Below the pieces are notes generated by a model. That model had not been told where the DNA came from. It was given only the letters and a program-made list of their open reading frames with translations, and did not search any database. 64,000 bases of DNA from Darksidea phi (Eukaryota; Ascomycota; Dothideomycetes; Pleosporales; Lentitheciaceae), in the NCBI GenBank assembly GCA_030770425.1, contig JASJFT010000106.1, positions 89,364 to 153,363 on the forward strand, given 5' to 3'. This document shows, piece after piece, positions 42,371 to 54,864 of the stretch. The first letter of the stretch is position 1. Every line of letters starts with the position of its first letter. A program made the position numbers and the translations under genes.

Positions 42371-43898
42371 CTGTTGGGAAAAGGTAAGCTGGTTGTGGTC
42401 ATGAAGTGGACTCTGTTGAATTGGGAATGCAGGAAATGTTGAGGGTCTCAGGCATCTGTATGTTCTATGTATTCGCTTTCGAGATTCCCTTTCCCGGGAA
42501 CCAAGTACCTATGATGGCTTGGGTATACACCCTATCAAACACACAAATCACATTCTTTTCTCGCACTGGGTTTACATAAACCTGATAAAGTATGGACAGA
42601 GAATACACGACTGATCGACGGAGAGGGTGTTGTGTACAGGGCTTTCTTCTCTTACGTATTGTTCGGGCGTCGGCCTTGGTTGACAGCCAAAGTTGTCCGC
42701 CGATCGTGAGGTTACAACACCAAAAGAGAAAGATTACGCATTCATTGTACAAGCAGTTGACGCAGTCACTAGCCATGGCGTTTATTCCCCTGTTTTAAGC
42801 CCGTGCGCCTGCTCATATGAGCGTCGCCCTGATCAAACCAAGCTTGACAATGAGTCTGTTCATAGGTCTTCTCACCAATAGCCATAGCCGACGCAAGCAT
42901 TACTCATGACGCGCGGTGGGCACGAGGTCTCAATTCAGTAAACGCAAGTTGAACCAAAAGCGGGGCGGTGGTTCGAGCGGCGGGAAAGCGGGTGGCTCGC
43001 GTGTTCGTGGCTGAGGGGAATCTTCAATACAATTAGTTGTTGGTATGTCACGCCCCGAGAGCAGAGATTAGGCGACGAAGGCTTGAACGCCAGTGGTCCA
43101 TTGAACGCCCGTAAAGTTTCATACTTCCCGGCAATCGTTAGTGGTTATATCCCCAAGACGTTGCACCAGCGATACTCTCGCCAATCGTGATCTGCACGGA
43201 CGATAATAACCACGAAGCCAATCTCCGCAAAGTATCACAAGCTGTTGGTGTCTGCATTCATGATTATCAACAATAAGGGTGCACAATGTGCAGCTAAGGA
43301 GATATGCGGACTACATTTCCAACAACGGCCTAATCGCGTCGACGTTCCTAGAAGAAGTCGACCTCAAAGCTGTCAAATCCTCTGCGGCCTTCTCTGTTCT
43401 AATAGAACCCGGTCTACCGGAGACCCAGAAGCTTGATCAGACCGATGGGTTGTTTGAGCGTAAGTAGGTGCAAATTGCCCGATCCGCTTAATCGATGTGC
43501 CGACTACGACCCCTGTCAACATTCGGCGCAAGCATTGGCCCCTCCAGACTGCCATCACAGAAAGTTTTCTAAGATGTCGTTGAAGCGCAGTCGTACCCTC
43601 GTTTCCCCGCGATGTCTTATATCAATATTATACGATGCCTCAAACGGCGCCCTCCTTCATTGGTTGACATCCATCTAGCGGCACCCAATATCCATTATGC
43701 ATGTCAGATAAATTGGGGATCGACGTGGGATTTCTGTTAGCATACGGCAGTTTGGCGAGACAAGAGTGCAGGTATAGAGATTGTTGAATCGTCGGAGCCC
43801 TATGTGCGAAGGTCTTAAGAGCAGCTAACGGTCTCCGGACCCTGTGGATCGTACAGCGATTTCAAATTCATACCCCTTTTTGCTAATAACCAGGCACA
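42371..43898. other. Intergenic with one gene remnant
   Basis: Apart from the coding-like piece at 43279-43468, only short frames occur. I see no repeats. The last part should include the tyrosinase promoter. Confidence 0.4.
43279..43468 (+). pseudogene. Isolated exon remnant of an unknown gene
   Basis: The frame reads LRRYADYISNNGLIASTFLE, then EVDLKAVKSSAAFSVLIE and PGLPETQKLDQTDGLFER, with good protein character and a GTAAGT donor right after the last codon. No acceptor leads to a sensible next exon, and nothing upstream continues it. It looks like one surviving exon of a lost gene. Family not recognised. Confidence 0.45.
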
Positions 43899-45392
43899 AT
43901 GGTCCCAGCGGTATTGGTCTTTTTGTTGTCGACGAGCTTGATAACAACGAACGCGGGTCCAGTCAAGCCGCCTTTCAGTCTCAACCGGTGAGCCCACGGT
44001 CTTCCAGTTTTCTAAGCAATCGCTGATATGTATATGCAGACGATCCGACGGTTTTCCTTACCCTCTCGATGATGTTGATAAGCTCGAAGAAGCGTCACTC
44101 GCAAAGTACGAGGCCTACCTAGCCAAGAAAAACGGCACCAATGGCTGCACACTAGAGAACGCAGCAAGGAGGCAAGAATGGTATTTGCATGGTATTCATA
44201 CTGTTTTCCGATAACACTAACTCGCTGAAAAGGCATGACATGACGATTCCGCAGCGTGAGGAATACATTCGAGCCGTACTCTGCCTGCAGTCGTTGCCAC
44301 CAAAGGCTGACCAAAAGAAATATCCGGGAGTAATGAACCGATATGATGACTTCGTTTTGACTCACGAAACGCAAGCGTTTCATCTGCACTCTACTGTAAG
44401 CTATTTTCACGTACCCTGAAGTCACCTCGCTGATTATATCCACAGCCACATCTTTTCCCTGCGCATCGCGTGTATATTTGGGCATACGAGAAGGCACTTC
44501 GCGAAGAATGTGGATACAAAGGATGGCAACCCGTAAGTGCCTGAACCTCGGATGTTTTTATGATCTGATACCTGTTTAGTACTGGAACTGGGGCCGCACA
44601 GCCGCCGACCCAGCGAGCTCACCGTTGTTCAACGGCAATATGTCCAGCATGGGCGGTAATGGGGCGAAATTAGCCTATCCAGGTATTCCGACAATGGGTT
44701 TCAAGAAGCCATACGATATGATCCCAGCGGATGTTGGCGGTGGCTGTGTAAAGGACGGCCCGTTCAAGAAGTATGCACCTCCATTTACCTTCTATTCATG
44801 AATGTCCACTAACTCTTACCTAGCATGACCGTTAGCCTTGGACCTATTGGAAAGATTCTCACAGACATCCCTCCTAACCCACGCGCGGATGGCTTCGGTG
44901 CTAACCCTCGATGTTTACGTCGCGATGTAAACCGGTACGCATCGTCGATGCTTTATGCGAACTATACGTACGCCCTAATCAAGGAAGCGAACGATATCAA
45001 TATATTCCAGAAGAACATGCTGGGGATGCCGGAGAAGAATGACTGGGGTGTTCACATGGCAGGCCACTACACCATTGGTGGTGATCCTGGAGGTGTATGT
45101 TCTTTCACACTTCACTCACATTAAGTACTTATTGAGCAATCGTTAATAACACGAATAGGACTTCTACTCCTCTCCCGGGGATCCCGTCTTCTGGTTCCAC
45201 CATGGAATGGTTGATCGTATCTGGTGGATTTGGCAAATGCAAGACCCTGAGAACCGAATGAACGTGCTGCCGGAGAACCCGCCCAAAGATGACTTCGTGG
45301 ACCTGAACTGGACCGCGAAGAAGGTGAACACTTGGGATCTTGTTGACAGCGTTGGCGGTATGGGAGGCGAGTTTTGCTACATATATGTTTAG
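43899..45392 (+). CDS. Secreted short tyrosinase (type-3 copper monooxygenase)
   Basis: Seven exons, 43899-43987, 44040-44180, 44233-44395, 44446-44532, 44580-44770, 44824-45094 and 45159-45392, close in phase to 391 residues. The signal peptide is MVPAVLVFLLSTSLITTNAG. CuA ligands are H121, H129 and H138 (LTHETQAF, LHST, FPAHR), followed by YWNWG. CuB ligands are H301, H305 and the H328-H329 pair (WGVHMAGHYTIGG; FWFHHGMVDRIWW). The chain ends GGEFCYIYV, so it lacks the long C-terminal shielding domain of classic tyrosinases and is complete for the short secreted class. It oxidises phenols or diphenols. Some relatives tailor secondary metabolites (UstQ, AsqI), others serve pigment or lignin-phenol chemistry; this one cannot be assigned. 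Confidence 0.92.
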
Positions 45393-45485
45393 TCGGAACA
45401 CTCTGATGTTTAGTTGAAGCGAGCTGCAGACCACAAAAAACACTGGGAACATATTCATGAGCTTATTTAAAGTTATTATTAACAT

Positions 45486-45740
45486 TTATTTATCAGCAAA
45501 TCCTTGTAGCGTGACCTCGAGATCATACTTGACAACCGGCTTTAAAGCTTGCCAGCCCGTCGTCGCTTCCAACCCTAACTTTTCCCCACCCTTGATAGAG
45601 TAAGAGCTGCCGCAAGACGCCATCTCAACCGTATCATCGGGCGCACTAGTCATGTGCGCAAAAAACAACTTCGTGCCTTCGCTCAAATCTACGCTCTTAA
45701 GCACGCGACAATCGCCCCTTGCGCAACCTCTAAGCACGAA
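45486..45740 (-). pseudogene. C-terminal exon of an unknown gene
   Basis: Minus strand, from just after a GTGCTTAG acceptor: GCARGDCRVLKSVDLSEGTK, then LFFAHMTSAPDDTVEMASCG, ending YDLEVTLQGFADK and stop. Protein character is good and three cysteines hint at a secreted product, but no upstream exon or start is found. It is either a gene remnant or the last exon of a gene I failed to assemble. Confidence 0.35.
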
Positions 45741-46160
45741 TTCCTTCTATTACCACTAAGGATAATTTCAGCTTTGGATTTGTAGGACTCTTCGAATATA
45801 CCCAGAGCCTGTAGTGCGATGATTCTGTACAGTTCGATCAAATCTCGGCGTACATATGGTCCTACATACCTTTGCCAGGTCCCACCTTGTCTCCGTACCT
45901 GTGCGTTAGTATAGCCACCGCATTTGCCGAAATTGATTGAGTCGTTATTTTGAAGAGACTTGAACCTTTTCTCAAGATTGTCAGGCTTATAATCACTACC
46001 GTCTTAACACTCTCCCTAGATATCTATAACGGCTAACCCATTGTGCGCTGTGCGTGGACCTCTACGCAACCATGAAGATAATATTTTGAATCTTGAAGAT
46101 CTCTATCAGGTGTTTGCTCCTCTATTCTCTAGAGGTCGGTAGGTCGGCCGAGTCGGAGGC

Positions 46161-46236
46161 GCCTCACCTATTACTATGCAGACATCGTCACCAGCCGTGC
46201 GCGCGCGAGGCCGCGGAGATAGCATAATAGGTGAGC
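46161..46236. repeat. Short hairpin
   Basis: GCCTCACCTATTACTATGC at 46161-46179 and GCATAATAGGTGAGC at 46222-46236 are inverted, with a GC-rich loop. It could be a tiny MITE or a chance palindrome. Confidence 0.45.
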
Positions 46237-46403
46237 GTCGTGTAAATTACCATGCCTTATTTGGTGGCAATGGTGATTGGCCGCTAAATTTGTCACGTAG
46301 TGTTAAGTGAGCTTGAAGCATTTCTGTCGAATGAGACCTTAAATGATATGGAAGAGCTTCTGCTAAAATAACACCCAATAGTATATATGCTCATGCGTAC
46401 ATA

Positions 46404-48062
46404 TGCCGCGTGGTCATAAGTTACGCCGTGTTCCGGCGTCGTTATGGCTCAAATATTTACAATATTCCGGGGCCATTCCTCGCTTCTGTCTCCGTCGCAT
46501 GGCAGTTATGGCGAATTATCAAGGGTGATATCGACTTGCAATGTAGTAAGCTGCCTGAGAAGCTTGGTGGGTGCAGCACGCGCAATGTGAGCTTGTGCTG
46601 AAGTGAAGAGGGCCATTTGTTCGAATCAGCTACGAAGAGTCAGCGTCTGTCACATTGATGCATTCCGAGGAATCCTCCACAATCCGCTTCACAAAGCCTG
46701 CGTGCTGAGTTTTCGTCTTCCATAGAGCTGTCAAGGCTACCTAGGTAGATGCTCGCTTACTATTTTCTTAGCCAGAATGGTACAGCATAGTTGCCTTGCC
46801 CGATCAACGCTTCCAGATACCCATGTCGACGATCGATCCGAAAACTCACCTTCAGAAACCAAGAAATCTCGCCGCAGGGTTCGCACTGTCCTACATAATC
46901 AAGTCCGAGCCCTACGTCGATAATGCCATTCGTCTTCTTAAGAAGCGCTTCGTGGAGTTTTCAGAGCGCAAATCGGAGATCCACCTCGACCACTGGTTCA
47001 ATACCTGGCATTTGACATCCTGGGCGAGATTCTCTTCTCTCAAGCATCTGGTTTTCTGGAAGCTGGAAACGACTTCGGTGGATCAATCGCCAATTCAAAG
47101 GCACCCACTCTATACATTACTGGCTGGCTTCCTTCAGAGTTTTCATCGCTTGACACGGGGAAATCCGATCATCAGTGACCGGAAGCTAATGCCCGCTCAG
47201 CATATTTTTGACACAGCGTTGCACGTTATCGACAGTCGACAGAAAGATCCCGAAGCGCGCAAAGGCATCCTGTCATTAGGGATGAAACAACGAATTGAGC
47301 ATCCAGACAAGTTTTCGGAGCAGGAGCTATATAATTGCGTTAATATGACGGTAGGCGCCGGTGCAGACACTGTCAGCGCTTCGCTTCAGTCGTTCATTTA
47401 CCATCTTATCCGAAGTCCACAACATCTTGTGAAACTTGACTGATGATGTCATTTCCCTTGCCGATGCCGCCAACCTCGCCTTTCTGCAGGCTTGTGTAGG
47501 GAACACCCGTACCATCCGATAAACCATCATTAACGTATCCTACCGCAGATCAAGGAAGCCGGCGCATGTTTCCTCCCGTGCCGTTCGGACTTGCCGTCGT
47601 TCTTGCTGGCGGTCTCACCATCGGAGGTCCTTGCTTCAAACCGGGTGTATGTGTCTTTGTTCGATTTGAAATAAACTTAGTACGTTAATATCGCTTATAG
47701 ACGGAACTCAGCATCGACACGCATGTAGTTCATCATAGTCGTGGACTCTTTGACGAAGATGCTGCAGTGTACAACTCAGAGCGCTGGCTCGGGCCTTGCG
47801 TAAAAAGATCGAGAAGCATTTCGTTGCGGTAAGTTACGCTGTGTATATTCATTCTGTACTTCTCATTTATTTACCTATTTTCGTTCGGTGCGGGTTACAG
47901 CTCCTGTCAGGGCCGCACCATCGCGCAGCCCGAGGTGTTGAAGGCGACGACTGCACTTGTACGCGACTTTTGATTTCAAACAGGTTGATCCGAACCAAGT
48001 CTGGAAATATGATGCGTATTTCATAGCAACTCCGCATGTTGGCCATGCTATGTACACAGCTT
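46404..48062 (+). pseudogene. Cytochrome P450 pseudogene
   Basis: Fragments of one P450 occur in order but in different frames. They are the N-terminal proline motif region (YNIPGPFLASVSVAWQLWRI), the mid-region (46796-47443) with an I-helix-like GAGADTVSAS, then PFGLAVVLAGGLTIGGPCF, then FDEDAAVYNSERW near the PERF region, and finally the haem loop FGAGYSSCQGRTIA near 47885. A TGA cuts the mid-region after SPQHLVKLD, and a stop follows the haem loop at ALVRDF. Some joins could be introns, but the stops and missing ExxR make a working enzyme unlikely. Confidence 0.75.
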
Positions 48063-48833
48063 TAATAGTATTGTAGTCATCACAGGGTGGATGTAAATAC
48101 CTTTTATTCAACCCACGCTCATTGTATCCTTGATACGTCTCATGTTCTAACATGAAACTTATAATATACTATAAGCGAGCCTGCTACTGTGCAAATTCAA
48201 GACAAACACTATAAACGACCTTCGACCCCGCTAGCCCGATTGCGATATATAACCTGCGTCATACCGCCTACCTAGCTCCGCCGGGCGAAGAAGGTTAGTA
48301 ATTCGGATACGAAACGTTCTCAGCTACTATACGAACAATCCAGTCTGGGCGTAGGTGAACTGAGATAGGAAATTTGCTCTTATTCGAGACGAGTTCTAGT
48401 CTGTCTAGGCTAAGGAATCCGAGAAGGTAACTGAAGAAACTGGATAACCTGGTCGGCCCTCATCGCATCCTCGATGACCATCTCTTCCACCAGATATGTT
48501 GCACCTCCGTCAACAATTCACTAAAGAGGCACTATCTCCTACCCAAGTGCATCCATCCCTTATAATACAACGTTTAATACGGCCTGAAGCATGCTAATAC
48601 CTATTGCAAGAGCTCCCTCGAGAAACAAAAAATATGTAAAGAAACTCAAGTTGATATTCGCTCCTTATATAATTAAAAAGTACGCAAACTACGGTCTTGT
48701 CACTATGTCTCAGCAGGGCTAGGGTGAATCACCCGCTACGTAAGTGAAGACATGTCATTACCTAGCATAAAATTCTTCAGGAATCCTTATGGACGCCAAT
48801 TTAGATGAAAGGGAAAGGGGACTCCTCTGCGCT
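48063..48833. other. Intergenic, no gene supported
   Basis: Slightly TA-rich with short frames only. Confidence 0.4.
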
Positions 48834-49922
48834 CTAACCCCATACGGTAACATTCTCATATGACAAAGCTCTTTCAACAATACCCCGGCGACTTACGAGT
48901 GTGTATGAACCATAATCGAAACAGTCCGAGGTGACCACCTCGCCACAAAGCGGCCAAACCGTCTTCGTAGCCATATCGCAAAATGTACTCTCGTATATGG
49001 AAACAAAGTCTGGTCCATATGAAGCATCATCAGCGCAGAGCTCGGAAGCGCTATGCTGCTGATACTTGCTGGCGATGAGGCGAGAGGAGAACGTTGATCG
49101 TCTCGATACCTTTCCCTTAGGCGTTCCCTCCCCAAGGTCTGCCTCTCTCTTGGTGCCACCAGCTGTCAACGGCCATAAGGATGGCGTGACATCGTCGTTG
49201 CGCGTGGCGTCGTACTTGAATATCATGCGCTTGGGGCTGCAGTAGTAGTCTTTGTCCGCAGTGGCCGCGTTATTGACAGATTGAGTGAAATCTGACATGT
49301 GGATTTGCATGGCACCGGTGTTGATGTCGTTCGTATGATCGTAGTCTAGCCAGGTACACGAAGGCTATTGTATGGTTAGTAGATGTCGTAATGATCAAGC
49401 GGAGTAGGGACATACCTTGTAATTATTGGATTCGTCACCGACTATGATGTCGGAGTGGTACCATCTGGCGCCACATAACCTGCCTATATCTCCCAACCAG
49501 CCTCGATTGCCCCCATCCGACCATGTCTGCGAGAGATATGCAATACAAATGGCGTCTGTCCCCGCCGATTGCTGATATAACTGAACGTAGGTAGCCTGCT
49601 GCCCTCGCTGGCATTCCGAACAGCTTTGAGTAACAGAGATGTCCACGAAGCTGCCCGAATCGATGTAAGACTGAGAGGTGCCGAAGATGTAGTCGGTCCA
49701 GTCCCAGTAGCCAGCAAACTCCTTGTGTTCATTGAACACCGCTACAAATGGACTATTACCCTGAGCCGACTCAGATAGTCCGACGGCAATACGTAAAGAT
49801 GAATGGTCCGAGTCAGGTGCGGCCGGCAGGTTGGTTTTGACGAAGCCTACTATACCGAGAGCGCCACTAACAAGACCAATAACATTAATGACGGCTGCGG
49901 CTGCCATGTTGTTCTCCTTCAA
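48834..49922 (-). CDS. Cys- and Trp-rich fungal protein of unknown function, probably secreted
   Basis: Exons 49922-49416 and 49364-48834 (intron GTATGT, CTAAC branch, ATAG acceptor) give 345 residues. A hydrophobic N-terminus (AAAAVINVIGLVSGALGIVGF) looks like a signal or anchor. The body has a pattern I recognise from uncharacterised Dothideomycete proteins: RIAVGL, AICIAYLSQTWSDGGNRGWL, then RLCGARWYHSD, and in exon 2 SELCADDASYGPDFVS and FCDMATKTVWPLC. A dibasic-rich stretch (GTKREADLGEGTPKGKVSRR) in exon 2 may be a processing site. No enzymatic motif. An alternative start lies five codons downstream. Confidence 0.75.
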
Positions 49923-51666
49923 AAGCTAAACAAAGACCAGAATGAAGGAGTCTAGAAGACTTGTTCTAAACGTAAAATATCGGCGAGTTGGTAGTGCTTG
50001 CGCGGCATCGCAACTACGACGGATTATATGCCTTCTTTTGAAAGGCTAGCTCAGGCTGATTTCGATCTATGCGCAGTATAAAAGCCGGTGAGGAATTTAT
50101 AAATAGCTCATACATTCTGGCAGAAATTCGCCGGAATAAGCCTTGCAAATGTACACCGCCCCAAGCCGCGCAATACGGTGGTGCCCGCTGATAATTTTTG
50201 GTTTAGAATATGGTTTGTTCTTTCGTGTGGTCGAATTAGGGCTTCGTATTTTTGATGGAGCGTGCCTAGTTCAGAGACAACTGTTCAGCCTGCTAATGGG
50301 TATACACGTCATGCCACCCTTGCGGAAAGTCAATAAGCAGCCACAGAGAAGACGAAAGTGACTAAAAAAATGGATCTCGAAATTGTAAATTATTCGTCAC
50401 CTTGATGCAGATCATCCCTATGTATGTCCAATAAGAATGGACTTTATCTTGGCAGTACGGCGACTTTGATATAGTCTACTACGTGGCGCAAGGCTGAAAC
50501 ATGCTAGGGCTATCATCTTGCAAAGGTGCCTTACTACCTGCAGGAGCTTACGAAGCTTGTGATGCATCCCCTTCGGCAGCTGAACGCTGGAACATCAACC
50601 TGGTGGTAGCCAGGGTGCCGACTAACCATGGAAGGTGGAGAAGGGGATGAGAACGCAAATAAAATTTTGTAGACCTAGACATATATTTCCCTGACGTACA
50701 TGTACTGTGGAGCCAAGACGCTAGAATGCTTAGCATACCAAAAACTTCCCGGTGAGTTGATTAAATGAAGGCTAAATAGAGCCTCAAATCTCAGGGCCAG
50801 ACAATGCCCACACGCGACGTAGCGCAATTCGATTTCGCAGGGAAACATCCTGCAGTCAAGTAAAACTGCAAAAGGTTCTTCCCATTTCTTCTGCCACTCA
50901 ATAGGGTCGCCGTATCGCCCCCGTAGTGTGTTATGACAATGACCAGGTAGCAGCAAGGACGTCCAATTAAATTCCGCAAGCGAGCTTCAGCCCGCTCACC
51001 TCAAACGCAATATTCCGCTTTCAGTGGCGCTTATCTTCACCCTCACTTTCCAATAATGCTTCGCAAACTCCATTTTAGGCTCCTCTAGAACTTACACGGA
51101 AAGAGGTTAACTTACCCTTCCATTACCTCAGCAGGTAAGTGTTTGCGAGTCTTCATTTAGCTTAGGAATGCCCATATGTCAATCTGGGGTTCTCGGATCC
51201 CTTCTAGAGAAGCTCAACCAAGTAGTATGCAAGAAATAGCTGACCAAAACACAAGAGCGATCGACCTATCCATCAGACTCGATCCTCAGATGGATTAACT
51301 AAAAGTAAACTATGCAATGGACGTCTCGCCGTCCTTGATGGGGCGAGCGTGCATGACGTCCGACGTGTAGCGGACATCGACGACGGCTAGGCCACACTAC
51401 ATCTTCTTCCTATGAAACGTCATTTCTCAATTTACGATACCAGTTTGCCTTAACAGGGGAAAAGTCCACATGAAGAAACTATTAGTACTATATTATAAAG
51501 TCGTGGCCAAACGCATCTTAATTTGAATTTATGAAGTACAAGAAGAAAGCAATGACAATAGAACCTAGTTTAGACGCTGCAAATGATGCACAGAAGCAAA
51601 AGCACAAGAATTTTAGACCACATCTTCGGCATCTTCTGCAAACCCCTCCCGTTAGCAGCCATCAAC
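49923..51666. other. Gene-poor stretch
   Basis: Short frames only. Nothing with splice or domain support, and no repeat ends recognised. Confidence 0.4.
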
Positions 51667-52584
51667 TTATCTTATTTGCAAGTCAGCATACGCCAGTTCT
51701 GAACCCACCGACCAGTTTCCGTGACTACTTACGAAAGCCCAAGACAGAAACCAGAACAGCGCCGCCCTTACAACCCACGCATTCCCACCAGTCCACACCT
51801 TCCCCGCACTACCGCCAACCACAGCACTCGCAACCTCTGCAAACTTCTCTGTCGGCATATCGCTATACTTCTGAACACTTTCAAGCTCCCCTTTGACGGA
51901 GGCGTAGCGGGAGGTAGATGGGATGTCGACTTTTGGACTGTTGGCGTGGATGTTTGACGTGACATTTCCAGCCGTGAGGGTGATGACGCGGACATTGAAA
52001 GGTGCGAGTTCTAGGCGGAGGTTTTCGGAAAAAATATTGACGGCGGCTTTGGAGGCGTTATATGTACCTAGGTTCATAGGTTAGATTTTTCTCATTTTTA
52101 ATCGTTGCATCGCTTTGATCTAAAGGATGATGAGGCTCGTTAGGAGTTACCCTAGAACAGAAGAGCCAAAACCTAAGCAGCACTCCCCACATTGGCAACC
52201 GTCCCCTTCGCGGCAATTAGCATGTTCGAAAATGTCTGTCATTCTCACCACCGCCCAATAATTGACTTCAAATATGCTCTTCCCAACCTCGACGTCCACG
52301 TCGAGCAGCGGCATCACGTACTGAACCCCAGCATTGTTCACCAAAACATCGAGCTTCCCGCCAGTCCGGGTTTCCACTTCTTTCACTGCAGCAGCTATTG
52401 ATCCAGGAGACGTGACGTCTAGAGCGATGAGGTGCATGTTCGGGAGCGTTCCGAGATCGGTCATCTTTTTGAGAGAGCAGGCGGTCGCGAAGACGGTGAA
52501 GCCGCGTTTCTGGAAAGCGAGGACGAGAGCGTGCCCGATGCCGCCGATGCTGCAGCCTGGAATTAGAACGGTCATAGGTGCCAT
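51667..52584 (-). pseudogene. Short-chain dehydrogenase/reductase pseudogene
   Basis: Minus strand. The N-terminal part has a Rossmann motif (GCSIGGIG), a TVFATACSLKKM strand and NNAGV. The C-terminal part has YNASKAAV (YxxxK) and ends with a hydrophobic tail, the layout of AYR1-like 1-acyl-dihydroxyacetone-phosphate reductases. Near 52225-52232 the frame shifts between MTDIF and NMLIAAKGTVANVG. Two in-frame TAGs follow (52173-52175 and 52152-52154), just before an otherwise good intron (52150-52068). One frameshift plus two stops make it non-functional. Confidence 0.8.
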
Positions 52585-53314
52585 TGTGAGTATTTGTGTT
52601 AACGGTATAATGCTGAATTTGGGGAGAATCGAGTTGCCTGAATTGACGATAATGATGAGAGTAAATCGGACTTTGAAGCAGTTTGATATCGACTGCCATT
52701 GCTACAGACTATCCAATATATACGAAAAATTACGTGTGCTGCTTCTCTTTCAGCGCGTCAAAGTCAGAAAGTGTCAGAACAAAAGTCAGAGGGAATGACG
52801 GTTTCCGGGCACTCGAGTATTTCATAGGCCCAACCCCGGCTTTGCTTCGATTTGGTATACAGTCGGATGAATAAAAACGCCGATTGAATATTTGTTCATA
52901 TGCTTCGCTAGACGTGCATGCTGAATACACTGCAAGCTAATGCGACAATGTTCTGGATGAGGACGAGGAGTTGCTGGGAGGCTGACGTCCGTTTTCGGCC
53001 GCGCTAGCCAAGTCTAGTTTAGCGGCTGATGAGTCACGCATCGAAGTTCTTCATACGGTAATATCTTCATTTCCTTGGTCTCCTACTATCGAAATCTCAT
53101 TATACTTTGTGTTCCCTAAGCCACAGTCCGTCTGCATAGTATGACTCTTCCATGCGCGGGGAAAACCCTAGTTGTTCGCAGTACTCTTCCGGTGGTTACC
53201 TATCCTGATATCTCCCGAGCCACAATCGTTTGGAGAGGCCGATTGTTTGCAGCAGAGATCTATATCACCTTATGCTAGAGCGAGTGGCTCCTCCCCATTC
53301 ACTCTCTCAGACCT
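52585..53314. other. Intergenic, no gene supported
   Basis: Short frames only. Confidence 0.4.
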
Positions 53315-54864
53315 TCACCAGAGTTGAAAGATACCGCCTTCGGAGTTGGCCGATTTGTCCTTCCACTTAATACACTGAAGCTCCGGCAGCCGCGCACAAC
53401 CCTCCTTCAGATCTTGCAGGACAAGACTACTGCTGTTAAGGTGCATATCATTTTCCAACTCGAGCAGTCGTAGCGATCGCGTCAATATGTCGACTAGTTG
53501 AAAGTTGGGACGATTGTCGCGCCACCACGCGGCCGTTCTGTCAGTTTTCATGCGGAACCCGAGCGGAGCGCCCAACAAAGCCATTGCTGAAATCTCGATC
53601 GTCTGGAGACGAATAAATCCAGAAAGATCTCCCACTGGTTCCAGTCCAACCTCGCGCTTTCCAACGTAGCTTGTTAAGAGACTCATCTTCTCCAGAGACT
53701 GAGTGTGATGCTCCAAGACTTCCCGAAGAAGAGCGGGAACCCAACAATCGTCATACATAAATCCTAGGTTCCAAAGCCACTGTGGGCTTGCCGCGGATAG
53801 GTCGAAACGCTTGAGGGTCTGGGACCCTTTCACCATGCCGGCTATGATCTCGGGCGGTATGGGGAAGTTCCTTAAATAGATAGTCTCGAGGACGGGAAAG
53901 CCTAAGCCCTGTGAACTAGTATATTCACACTTGCTGGATCCGGTATACCATCCGTGTATCTGTAGGCTTCTCAGACTGAATAGGTTGCTGAGGCGCCATA
54001 ACAAACGGTCTACATCGCGAGCGCTGTGGATATGACCTCCGTCCTTAGTTGGGAAAGCAATGTTGAGGTGTTGGAGTTTGTCGAACCCCGGTATTACGCT
54101 CTGAGGTACTCTTGTATACTCGGCCAAGGAAACAAGCCGCCATCCTAATTTAAACTGCTTCTACTCATTGATATTGCGAAATGATCCAAGTTTGGTGCTC
54201 GTATAAGAATCGACGCTAGCTGTAGAGAGAGTGTACATATGCTAAGGGATGTGGTGGTACACCCCCACCATTCGATAGTCTCACTGTAGTTGTCAATGGC
54301 GGCAGGGAAATCCATGAAGTTAACGTTGGAGTCATCCACGTCATTAAGAATGTACTTGATGTACCGTACATACTGCGCCAGTCGAGGATTTTCGATAAGA
54401 GTTCGAAGGAAAGGTATATGCTGAAATTTCTGAGGTATCCGGGTCGCCGGAGGTTTTGCAATGAATGATGAATAAAGTTCCGGTTCAACGATACGGTAGC
54501 ATTTCTTCGAGGTGAGTGAGAGTGTCGCTAATGTAGATTGCCGCTCTCTGTTCGCTAGCAAGTCAGGGACAAAATCCGCATCTTCCAATGCGACGATGGT
54601 ACGGATAGTGCGAAAGTTTGAGATAACATGAGCCACCAGCTTGGAACGGGAGGCAGTCCAAGCCGGGTGGCTTGTCTTCTTGTTGGACGGTAGTCGCGCT
54701 GCTATTTCTGACGTCGGCCATGCTGCTACTGAACCCACATTCAGTGATGTCCATTTGAACTTGTGGAGGTCTTTGCGGGTGTGAGCACTGTGTGGGAGCA
54801 AACAAGCTGTGGTATGAAAAACGAGTTTATATATTCTCTGTAGCGCATCTTGGCAGCAAACCAA
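53315..54864 (-). pseudogene. F-box/LRR-like gene with a frameshift
   Basis: Minus strand. The first part (54864-54145) includes an F-box-like core (LANRERQSTLATLSLTSKKC, YRIVEPELYSSF). The second part (to 53315) continues with leucine-rich-repeat-like text (KLQHLNIAF; LRSLQIHGWY; FPVLETIYLRNFP). The two are joined only if the frame shifts near 54140-54150: LDHFAISMSR runs out while KQFKLGWRLVSLAEY begins in another frame. No intron fits the few bases available. It could be a recent pseudogene or a sequencing error. It would be a substrate adaptor for SCF ubiquitin ligases if intact. Confidence 0.65.
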
